IMG/VR virus record: IMGVR_UViG_3300042453_002018
Coordinates: 1-64,000 of that record
Direction: 5' to 3' (one strand)
Origin: a virus
Length of the DNA stretch: 64,000 nucleotides
A program made the translations under genes and the position numbers. Of the stretch, positions 58,986 through 64,000 are shown piece after piece. The notes beneath the pieces were generated by a model. That model searched no databases. It saw only the letters and a program-made list of their open reading frames with translations, and was not told the origin of the DNA. Position 1 is the stretch's first letter; every line of letters begins with the position of its first letter.

Positions 58986-59349
58986 TTATGGTATACATTC
59001 AAATCGATTTCAGGGTGACTACAAACGTGTGTTAACGGTTTGTTCTGCTAACATGTTACGTAGCCCTACAATAGCACATATTCTTTCCGCAGACCCATAC
59101 AATTTCAATACTCGGTCAGCAGGTACAGAACCATATGCCTTGATTCCTGTTACTGAAGATTTGCTAATGTGGTGTGATGAGGTCGTGTGTGCTGATACTG
59201 AACACGCAATGTGGGTTCGCAACAAGATGATGGAGTGGATGCTAGACAAGCCTATCATTGATTTGCAGATTGATGATATCTATGAGTATCGCAATCCTGA
59301 ATTAATTGAACTTATCAAGGAGCGTTATGGACAACGAACTGCTGGATAA
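58975..59349 (+). CDS. low-molecular-weight protein tyrosine phosphatase-like
   Basis: 124 aa. VLTVCSANMLRSPTIAHIL holds the C(x)5R(S) P-loop (C23, R29); DDIYEY near 103 may supply the general acid Asp. Could dephosphorylate host proteins or arsenate-like substrates. ATGATG start. Confidence 0.75.
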   Translation: MMSNYGIHSNRFQGDYKRVLTVCSANMLRSPTIAHILSADPYNFNTRSAGTEPYALIPVTEDLLMWCDEVVCADTEHAMWVRNKMMEWMLDKPIIDLQIDDIYEYRNPELIELIKERYGQRTAG

Positions 59350-59566
59350 ACTAGCCCTGAGAACTGGCGGTAGTCTTTTCCCTGAAGTCTTTCAATATTA
59401 TCAAAAACAATATGTAATGCAACTGTTGTCAGAAATACATCAAGTGTTTCAAAAACAGCAATTTGACGGATATGCAATAGACTTCTGGGATGACATTGTA
59501 AAGCATTTCCAGCTTGACCATTATGAAATTGAAAAGTTGCATAAAAACAACAAAGAATCCGCTTGA
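59327..59566 (+). CDS. hypothetical early protein
   Basis: 79 aa from the ATG at 59327 (AAGGAG upstream). Helical (QYYQKQYVMQLLSEIHQVF). Stop TGA lies in the next -35. Confidence 0.6.
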   Translation: MDNELLDKLALRTGGSLFPEVFQYYQKQYVMQLLSEIHQVFQKQQFDGYAIDFWDDIVKHFQLDHYEIEKLHKNNKESA

Positions 59567-59591
59567 CAGATTACCACACTTCGGATATAAT
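59563..59591 (+). promoter_or_regulatory. perfect sigma-70 promoter
   Basis: TTGACA, 17 bp, TATAAT; leader ends CATGGAGATTTGTC before the ATG at 59625. Confidence 0.88.
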
Positions 59592-59624
59592 GATTCATGT
59601 TGATTGATTACATGGAGATTTGTC

Positions 59625-60014
59625 ATGGCTTATGTTTCTCAAGAATTGAAGTCTAAGTTAGCCCCTAAGATTAAAGCGATTTGCAAAAAGCATGGCGTGA
59701 AGGCTAGCCTTGCGGTTCGCAATCATTCTACGCTGGTGCTGAATGTAAAATCTGGTAAAGTCGATTTTATCAGCGACTATGGTAATAGTCCTGAAACACG
59801 TGCCGATGCTGAGAAATTTGGAATTCAAGTAAATCCTTATCATTACAAAAGTCATTTTAATGGCGATGCGTATTTCTTTTTGTCCGAAGTGATTCCTGCG
59901 ATGAATGACGGTAATTGGGATAAGTCTGATATTCAAGTCGATTACTTTAATGTTGGTTGGTACATTGATGTAAATATCGGTAAGTGGAATAAACCTTACG
60001 TTTTGGAGGCTTAA
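59625..60014 (+). CDS. conserved early phage protein
   Basis: 129 aa: IKAICKKHGVKASLAVRNHS, TLVLNVKSGKVDF. A family recurring in phages of diverse bacteria; function unknown. First gene behind the promoter at 59563. Confidence 0.75.
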   Translation: MAYVSQELKSKLAPKIKAICKKHGVKASLAVRNHSTLVLNVKSGKVDFISDYGNSPETRADAEKFGIQVNPYHYKSHFNGDAYFFLSEVIPAMNDGNWDKSDIQVDYFNVGWYIDVNIGKWNKPYVLEA

Positions 60015-60015
60015 T

Positions 60016-60186
60016 ATGGATCAGATAGATAAAATTATGGCTTTTGAATCTGGTGAACTAGATTTTGATGCTACTGTCGAATTGTTTCAAGACTTGATTG
60101 ATTCTGGTCTAGCGTGGCAATTGCAAGGTTCGTATGGTCGTATGGCAAGTGCATTGATTGAGAATGGATATTGTGACCGATGGTAG
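60016..60186 (+). CDS. conserved small phage protein
   Basis: 56 aa: ELFQDLIDSGLAWQLQGSYG is a signature of small phage proteins. Overlaps the next gene by 7 nt. Confidence 0.65.
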   Translation: MDQIDKIMAFESGELDFDATVELFQDLIDSGLAWQLQGSYGRMASALIENGYCDRW

Positions 60187-60566
60187 GCAACGAAAAAATT
60201 GTAGCCAATCGAATTCGGACACCTGATGGTACGATTCTTGAATCAATGCATCGGCATGATTATGTAACTTATCTTGATGCAAATGGTAAAGAATATATGG
60301 TCGATGGTGGTCTAGACTATCTGCGCCGCAATGTACATGATGATGCACCGTATCAAGAATTATCGGTGTATGCTGATGACCTTCACATTGAAATCCGCAA
60401 TGTATTCAAGTGGGGTACACGTGGTAAAGACGGCAAACAACCTTTGACATATGTACCACTCAAAGACTTGACAACAGAACACATTGAAGCTATACTAGAT
60501 ACTCAATCACATATTCAAGAACACATTCGAAAAATATTTTTGAATGAATTGAGTTTTCGGGGTTAA
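60180..60566 (+). CDS. conserved early phage protein
   Basis: 128 aa: IVANRIRTPDGTILESMHRHD, YMVDGGLDYLRRN. A phage family with no assigned role. Confidence 0.7.
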   Translation: MVGNEKIVANRIRTPDGTILESMHRHDYVTYLDANGKEYMVDGGLDYLRRNVHDDAPYQELSVYADDLHIEIRNVFKWGTRGKDGKQPLTYVPLKDLTTEHIEAILDTQSHIQEHIRKIFLNELSFRG

Positions 60567-60584
60567 AGTTTTATATATAGAGAT

Positions 60585-60680
60585 ATGAACAAAATTGTAC
60601 ACATTACGAAGGATTGCCAAGAGTATCGCACATTTAGCGATAATAACTCATGGGCACCCGCATCGGAGGTTTGTGTATAG
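60585..60680 (+). CDS. possible 31-aa peptide
   Basis: MNKIVHITKDCQEYR start; only a weak ribosome binding site (AGAG). Followed by a terminator. Confidence 0.35.
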   Translation: MNKIVHITKDCQEYRTFSDNNSWAPASEVCV

Positions 60681-60706
60681 ATTGTAGTTTAGTTCAGACT
60701 GTATAC

Positions 60707-60740
60707 AAACCCCAAAGCCCACAAAGTTTTGGGGTTTTTT
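60707..60740 (+). terminator. strong rho-independent terminator
   Basis: AAACCCCAAA (60707-60716) pairs with TTTGGGGTTT (60728-60737), then a T-run. Separates the early genes from the tRNA array. Confidence 0.88.
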
Positions 60741-60749
60741 GTTTTATAA

Positions 60750-60828
60750 CTGGGTGTATTGTCAGCCTGGTCAGACGGCTCGCCTTGGAAGTGAGAGGAC
60801 GCAGGTTCAAATCCTGCCACCCAGACCA
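60750..60828 (+). tRNA. tRNA-Pro(TGG)
   Basis: Acceptor CTGGGTG/CACCCAG, loop CTTGGAA, CCA encoded. Lies 10 nt after the terminator, so it may be processed from read-through. Confidence 0.92.
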
Positions 60829-60840
60829 AAAAAAAAGTAG

Positions 60841-60869
60841 TTGACAGAGTTTTGGTTGTTGTGTAGAAT
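60841..60869 (+). promoter_or_regulatory. sigma-70 promoter of the tRNA array
   Basis: TTGACA, 17 bp, TAGAAT, 41 nt before the tRNA-Glu gene. Confidence 0.82.
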
Positions 60870-60886
60870 GATGTTTGTTGATTGAT

Positions 60887-60898
60887 TGTTCTTTAAAA
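60887..60898 (+). promoter_or_regulatory. boxA-like antitermination sequence
   Basis: TGTTCTTTAAAA resembles the rRNA-leader boxA (TGCTCTTTAACA in E. coli) bound by NusB/NusE. It lies between the array promoter and the first tRNA. Confidence 0.5.
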
Positions 60899-60910
60899 AA
60901 TTTGTGACAT

Positions 60911-60985
60911 GCACCGTTCGTCTATCGGTTAGGACATTGCCCTTTCACGGCAGTAAGAGGAGTTCGATTCTCCTACGGTGTACCA
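60911..60985 (+). tRNA. tRNA-Glu(TTC)
   Basis: Acceptor GCACCGT/ACGGTGT, loop CTTTCAC, CCA encoded. Confidence 0.94.
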
Positions 60986-60995
60986 ATTATAGTAT

Positions 60996-61072
60996 GGGTG
61001 TGTAACTCAGTTGGTTAGAGTATCAGACTTTTAATCTGAGAGTCGTGAGTTCGAATCTCACCACACCTACCA
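60996..61072 (+). tRNA. tRNA-Lys(TTT)
   Basis: Acceptor GGGTGTG/CACACCT (G1-T72), loop CTTTTAA, CCA encoded; the CCA is shared with the following spacer hairpin. Confidence 0.93.
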
Positions 61073-61135
61073 TATTGAAGCACATTGGCTTGTAAAGCGG
61101 TGAAGTATTCGTAAAGTTAGTGTGTTTCAATATGG
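61070..61135 (+). ncRNA. spacer hairpin 1 of the CATATTGAAG family
   Basis: CCATATTGAAGCACA (61070-61084) pairs with TGTGTTTCAATATGG (61121-61135), 15 bp with one G-T. It fills the gap from the tRNA-Lys CCA to the first GG of tRNA-Asp. Confidence 0.6.
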
Positions 61136-61210
61136 CACTTTAGTTCAGTTGGTCAGAACGCTGCCCTGTCACGGCAGAGGTCAGGGATTCGAATTCCCTA
61201 AGTGTCGCCA
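61134..61210 (+). tRNA. tRNA-Asp(GTC)
   Basis: Acceptor GGCACTT/AAGTGTC, loop CTGTCAC, CCA encoded. Confidence 0.94.
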
Positions 61211-61216
61211 GAATAT

Positions 61217-61292
61217 TGACCGAAACGCACAACGGTGTGCGGCCAGACTGTTAATCTGTGTGAGACAGGTTCGATCCCTGTTCGGTCAGCCA
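61217..61292 (+). tRNA. tRNA-Asn(GTT)
   Basis: Acceptor TGACCGA/TCGGTCA, loop CTGTTAA, CCA encoded. Position 8 appears to be A, not the usual T. Confidence 0.88.
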
Positions 61293-61606
61293 AGTTCCGG
61301 TTACTACTTTCCTGAAAGTAGCGTGTAACGACGATAATTGTTCGGTGGCTATGGCACCGTTAGCGCAGTCGAATGCAGACAACATAGCAGCGTGGACACT
61401 ACGTAGCAAAGTGCTTTTAGTGTTCGGACAGGGAAACAACTCCAGCATAGGGGCGACCGTGGAAAGCGTGGCCTAAGCAATATTAAATTTGCAGTTTGTA
61501 AGCCATGGGCTTGATCATGCCTGAGTAACTATGTACACACACGGTAAGTCCAGCTGGCAATTCCGTTGAGCATAGCAAATAGTGCAGACTGCAATTCTAA
61601 TATTGT
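61293..61606 (+). ncRNA. 314-bp structured non-coding stretch in the tRNA array
   Basis: No ORF or tRNA. Hairpins: GTTA-CTACTTT/AAAGTAG (61300-61329), CGGTG/CACCG (61343-61359), ACACTA/TAGTGT with inner AGCA/TGCT (61396-61423), and a long pairing CAATATTA (61478) with TAATATTG (61598) extended by TTGCAG/CTGCAA. Not like tmRNA, RNase P or group I introns by eye. Confidence 0.5.
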
Positions 61607-61680
61607 TGGGGATTGGTGAAATGGTATCACACTGGATTTTGATTCCAAGGTCGTAAGTTCGATTCTTACATCCCCTGCCA
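61607..61680 (+). tRNA. tRNA-Gln(TTG)
   Basis: Acceptor TGGGGAT/ATCCCCT (1-72 is T-T), loop TTTTGAT, GCCA end. A weak first pair is normal for Gln. Confidence 0.9.
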
Positions 61681-61687
61681 GTATTAT

Positions 61688-61771
61688 GGGTAACGAGCAG
61701 CATTGGTGACTGCACCTGACTGTAAATCAGACGCTTCGGCATACTTGGTTCGACTCCGAGGTTACCCACCA
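61688..61771 (+). tRNA. tRNA-Tyr(GTA)
   Basis: Acceptor GGGTAAC/GTTACCC, loop CTGTAAA, long variable arm as expected for bacterial Tyr, CCA encoded. Confidence 0.94.
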
Positions 61772-61772
61772 A

Positions 61773-61848
61773 CGGTCTTTAGTAAAATGGATTATTACGG
61801 TGGGCTACGGACCCGCAGGTGGGAGTTCGATTCTCTCAAGACCGTCCA
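61773..61848 (+). tRNA. tRNA-Arg(ACG)
   Basis: Acceptor CGGTCTT/AAGACCG, loop CTACGGA, CCA encoded. A34 would need deamination to inosine by host TadA to read CGT/CGC/CGA. Confidence 0.92.
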
Positions 61849-61922
61849 TATTGAAGTGTACTCTTTGAGGTCTTGGTCGTTACCAGCGTAGCAAAAACGG
61901 CGACAGAGTACACTTCAATGTG
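61847..61922 (+). ncRNA. spacer hairpin 2 of the CATATTGAAG family
   Basis: CATATTGAAGTGTACTCT (61847-61864) pairs with AGAGTACACTTCAATGTG (61905-61922), 18 bp with one G-T. Starts on the CCA of tRNA-Arg. Confidence 0.65.
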
Positions 61923-61927
61923 AGAGT

Positions 61928-62024
61928 CCATATTGAAGTGTTGTTTAGGGTGGCATGTAAAAGTTTAACAAGACTTTGAGGGCTGGAATTCCCGATCTGT
62001 GAACAGCAGAACACTTCAATATGG
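61928..62024 (+). ncRNA. spacer hairpin 3 of the CATATTGAAG family
   Basis: CCATATTGAAGTGTT (61928-61942) pairs perfectly with AACACTTCAATATGG (62010-62024). Its last GG is the first GG of tRNA-Ala. 67-nt interior of unlike sequence. Confidence 0.65.
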
Positions 62025-62098
62025 GGGATTGGTGCTAATTGGGAACACATGTGCTTTGCAAGCATGAGTAAGCAGTTCGAATCTGCTATCCTCCACCA
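62023..62098 (+). tRNA. tRNA-Ala(TGC)
   Basis: Acceptor GGGGGAT/ATCCTCC, loop TTTGCAA, CCA encoded. Lacks the usual G3-T70 identity pair as the sole wobble: the G-T pair present is G3-T70, which is the Ala identity element. Confidence 0.92.
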
Positions 62099-62108
62099 AA
62101 GTTTTATT

Positions 62109-62184
62109 GCCGATTTAGCTCATCTGGTAGAGCAGGCGCCTTGTAAGCGTCAGGTGGTGGGTTCAAGTCCTGCAATCGGCACCA
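62109..62184 (+). tRNA. tRNA-Thr(TGT)
   Basis: Acceptor GCCGATT/AATCGGC, loop CTTGTAA, CCA encoded. Confidence 0.94.
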
Positions 62185-62190
62185 GACTAT

Positions 62191-62266
62191 CGCAGAGTAT
62201 GGAAGTGGTCATCCGCTTGGTCTCATAAGCCGAGAATCGCAGGTTCGAATCCTGCCTCTGCAACCA
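62191..62266 (+). tRNA. tRNA-fMet(CAT), initiator-like
   Basis: Acceptor CGCAGAG/CTCTGCA leaves C1-A72 unpaired, the hallmark of bacterial initiator tRNA. Loop CTCATAA. The anticodon stem has G29-C41 and G30-C40 but T31-G39 instead of the third G-C pair. Confidence 0.85.
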
Positions 62267-62279
62267 TTATAGGTGAATC

Positions 62280-62747
62280 ATGAAAAAAGAAATTGATGTG
62301 AACGAAGTGGCTGCATTTCTTGATACGTGTGGTCCTGATACGAAAGTTTATATTGGTGCTGATTCTGAGCGTTTTCAAGTAAACGGTGAATGGTATGCTG
62401 ATTACATTCTTGCTGTTGTTGTTCATATCGATGGTCGTCATGGTTGCAAGATATTTGGTGCAGTCCAGCGTGAGCGTGATTTTGAACAAAAGAAAAATCG
62501 TCCACGTTTTCGTTTGATGAATGAAGTATACAAAGTAGCTGATTTATATTTGAAATTGTATGAAGCAATACCACATGATATTCAAGTGCATTTAGATATT
62601 AATCCAAGTGAGATGCATGGTAGTTCGTGCGTAGTAAACGAAGCAATTGGTTATATCAAAGGTACTTGTAATGTCGTACCATTGATCAAGCCAAAAGCTT
62701 TTGCTGCAAGTTATGCAGCCGATAGATTTAAAAGTTTAGTAGCGTAA
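62280..62747 (+). CDS. RNase H-like fold protein (YkuK/DUF458 type)
   Basis: 155 aa. VYIGADSERF (near 23) with the first Asp, VHLDINPSEMHGSS (near 102) and the C-terminal KPKAFAASYAADRF fit the predicted RNase H-like family. Perhaps an RNA-processing nuclease, which would suit its place inside the tRNA array. No promoter of its own seen. Confidence 0.72.
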   Translation: MKKEIDVNEVAAFLDTCGPDTKVYIGADSERFQVNGEWYADYILAVVVHIDGRHGCKIFGAVQRERDFEQKKNRPRFRLMNEVYKVADLYLKLYEAIPHDIQVHLDINPSEMHGSSCVVNEAIGYIKGTCNVVPLIKPKAFAASYAADRFKSLVA

Positions 62748-62748
62748 T

Positions 62749-62822
62749 CTCGGTGTAGTTTAATGGCAGAACCACGGTCTCCAAAACCGTATGTGGGAGT
62801 TCGATTCTCTCCACCGAGGCCA
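62749..62822 (+). tRNA. tRNA-Trp(CCA)
   Basis: Acceptor CTCGGTG/CACCGAG, loop CTCCAAA, GCCA end. Confidence 0.93.
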
Positions 62823-62824
62823 AT

Positions 62825-62899
62825 GGTGTCTATGGTGTAGTGGTAGCATTACTCTCTGTGAAAGAGTAGGTACGGGGTCGGTACCCGTTAGACACCCCA
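62825..62899 (+). tRNA. tRNA-His(GTG)
   Basis: Loop CTGTGAA; encoded G-1 (62825) opposite C73, the His identity element; acceptor GTGTCTA/TAGACAC. Confidence 0.93.
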
Positions 62900-62903
62900 A
62901 TTT

Positions 62904-62977
62904 TGTCCTGTAGTTAAATGGTATAACTGTCGATTGATAATCGACCATTACAAGTTCAATTCTTGTCGGGACAACCA
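62904..62977 (+). tRNA. tRNA-Ile(GAT)
   Basis: Acceptor TGTCCTG/CGGGACA, loop TTGATAA, CCA encoded. Confidence 0.92.
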
Positions 62978-62979
62978 AT

Positions 62980-63054
62980 GGTAGTGTAGCATAACGGTAG
63001 TGCGCCACCTTCATACGGTGTCAGGTGTAAGTTCGAATCTTACCACTACTACCA
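62980..63054 (+). tRNA. tRNA-Met(CAT), elongator-like
   Basis: Acceptor GGTAGTG/CACTACT (fully paired with G1-T72), loop TTCATAC, CCA encoded. An Ile2 identity cannot be fully excluded. Confidence 0.86.
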
Positions 63055-63055
63055 T

Positions 63056-63131
63056 GCGCTGGTGACGGAACGGTATACGTGTTGGTCTTAGAAACCAAAT
63101 TTTGAGAGTTCGAATCTCTCCTAGCGCACCA
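63056..63131 (+). tRNA. tRNA-Leu(TAG) with short variable arm
   Basis: Acceptor GCGCTGG/CTAGCGC, loop CTTAGAA, CCA encoded. Only about 5 nt in the variable region, unlike normal class II Leu tRNAs. Confidence 0.82.
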
Positions 63132-63155
63132 TATAAGTATCGCGTGTGAGGCTGT

Positions 63156-63230
63156 GCATCGTTAGTTCAGCGGTAGAATCCCTGCCTTACAAGCAGGTTG
63201 TCGGTGGTTCGAATCCATCACGATGCACCA
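63156..63230 (+). tRNA. tRNA-Val(TAC)
   Basis: Acceptor GCATCGT/ACGATGC, loop CTTACAA, CCA encoded. Confidence 0.94.
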
Positions 63231-63235
63231 ATTAT

Positions 63236-63313
63236 GCAACGGTGGCAGAGTGGCCCAATGCAAGAGTCTGCAAAACTCTAAAACCGTCGGTTCAAATCCG
63301 ACCCGTTGCTCCA
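63236..63313 (+). tRNA. tRNA-Cys(GCA)
   Basis: Acceptor GCAACGG/CCGTTGC, loop CTGCAAA, T73 (Cys identity), CCA encoded. Confidence 0.93.
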
Positions 63314-63318
63314 GTTAG

Positions 63319-63406
63319 GGAAGTGTGGATGAGTGGTTTAAATCAGCAGTCTTGAAAACTGCCGATCAGAAATGATCCGTGAGTTCGAATCTCACCGCTT
63401 CCGCCA
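63319..63406 (+). tRNA. tRNA-Ser(TGA)
   Basis: Acceptor GGAAGTG/CGCTTCC, loop CTTGAAA, long variable arm, GCCA end. Confidence 0.94.
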
Positions 63407-63421
63407 TTTAAAGGAAAAATT

Positions 63422-63826
63422 ATGTTAGAATGTTTAATTGTTGGTGATAGCATCGGTGTTGGTGTGAGTCAAGTTCGTAGGGAGTGTGTTGCATATGTGA
63501 AGAGTGGTATCAATTCACATAATTGGAATAAAATCTATATGAATAAACTACAACCGACAAAAACTTTGATTATCAGTCTTGGTGCAAATGATTTAGGTAT
63601 CAACACAGAAGGAAATATTCGGTCATTACGAACAAATGCACAAGCACAAAAAGTTTTTTGGCTTTTACCGAGTCAAAAATTGAAGCCAAAACAAGTAGAA
63701 GCAGTAAAACAAGTCGCAGCAGAGTTTGGAGATGTAGTAATTTCTCGACCAGAGAGTGATATTAGTGCGGATGGTGTACATCCTACTGGAAAAGGTTACA
63801 AAAAACTTGCGGATCAGACACGGTAA
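63422..63826 (+). CDS. SGNH/GDSL hydrolase-fold protein
   Basis: 134 aa. LIVGDSIGVG (S10 nucleophile), SLGANDLG (block III Asn) and ADGVHPTGKGY (D117, H120) form the SGNH active site. Such proteins deacetylate or de-esterify sugars or lipids. Its last 5 nt overlap the following tRNA-Ser gene. AAGGAAAAA before the ATG. Confidence 0.8.
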   Translation: MLECLIVGDSIGVGVSQVRRECVAYVKSGINSHNWNKIYMNKLQPTKTLIISLGANDLGINTEGNIRSLRTNAQAQKVFWLLPSQKLKPKQVEAVKQVAAEFGDVVISRPESDISADGVHPTGKGYKKLADQTR

Positions 63827-63913
63827 GTTGGATGAGAGGCTTAAATCAGCGGTTTGCTAAACCGTCGAGCGTAGAAATACGTTCCGTGGGTTCAAATCCC
63901 ACACTTACCGCCA
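63822..63913 (+). tRNA. tRNA-Ser(GCT)
   Basis: Acceptor GGTAAGT/ACTTACC, loop TTGCTAA, long variable arm, GCCA end. Starts inside the stop region of the SGNH gene. Confidence 0.93.
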
Positions 63914-63919
63914 TTATAA

Positions 63920-63948
63920 TTGACAAAATTTGAGTTTTCTGACATAAT
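63920..63948 (+). promoter_or_regulatory. sigma-70 promoter
   Basis: TTGACA, 17 bp, CATAAT, 10 nt before the ATG at 63959. Confidence 0.75.
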
Positions 63949-63958
63949 AGAGTCTATC

Positions 63959-64000
63959 ATGAGTACGAAAAACACGAAAAAATTGCAAAAGCCGCGAAAT
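63959..64000 (+). CDS. partial gene at window end
   Basis: At least 14 codons (MSTKNTKKLQKPRN), Lys-rich, running off the window. Close behind a promoter. No further call possible. Confidence 0.4.
   Translation, partial: MSTKNTKKLQKPRN

Noticed and set aside
61293-61606. tmRNA or group I intron
   Set aside because: No Ala-tRNA-like ends, tag ORF, or P/Q/R/S intron core elements were seen.
61847-62024. Degenerate tRNA genes
   Set aside because: No T-arm consensus or anticodon arm in the interiors; the shared feature is only the long closing stem.

Overview
The window reads as part of a large T4-like (contractile-tailed) bacteriophage genome. Evidence: a family-B DNA polymerase, UvsX recombinase, gp41-type helicase and gp61-type primase; ThyX, class Ia NrdA/NrdB and a dCMP deaminase; T4-type late-promoter motifs (TATAAATA/CTAAATA); and a large tRNA array. 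Every supported gene is on the + strand, the DNA is AT-rich, and genes mostly overlap by ATGA/TAATG. Thirteen early promoters have a bacterial sigma-70 form with exactly 17-bp spacers. An OprP/OprO-type outer-membrane porin, PstS and Rz/Rz1-like proteins point to a Gram-negative, probably aquatic proteobacterial host. No photosystem gene, integrase, CRISPR array or rRNA was seen.

Layout. 1-9.4 kb: Hsp20, nucleotide metabolism and the replication/recombination core. 9.4-12.2 kb: PD-(D/E)xK-like protein, KxDG (ligase-like) protein and an A-type Fe-S carrier. 12.2-18.6 kb: a tightly coupled glycan operon (glycosyltransferases, methyltransferase, sugar nucleotidyltransferase, kinase-fold protein, sedoheptulose-7-phosphate-cyclase-like enzyme, SDR), which looks like a phage C7-cyclitol pathway. 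18.6-28.6 kb: late genes, including large modular proteins joined by acidic (L/I)xE linkers and several with a capsid-targeting-like N-terminus; one carries a HicA-like domain. 28.6-31.5 kb: lysis cassette. 31.5-38.3 kb: primase, HNH nuclease, ThyX, NrdA, thioredoxin, NrdB. 38.3-41.8 kb: pstS, OprP-like porin, a secreted protein and a secreted nuclease, interpreted as a phosphate-acquisition island. 41.8-47.3 kb: GIY-YIG-like proteins, GmhA, a D,D-peptidase and three tRNAs. 47.3-60.7 kb: about 50 short early genes in promoter-led cassettes. 60.7-64 kb: 20 tRNAs with an RNase H-like gene and an SGNH hydrolase gene among them, plus structured non-coding spacers.

How it fits together: early cassettes probably take over the host; the replication and nucleotide genes make phage DNA; the tRNA set (23 genes, 18 of 20 amino acids, apparently including an initiator) supports translation; PstS, porin and nuclease may feed phosphate to the infected cell; late genes build a virion that may deliver internal proteins; the glycan operon may decorate virion or host surface. 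The functional links are inferred from family knowledge and gene order. No database search was run.
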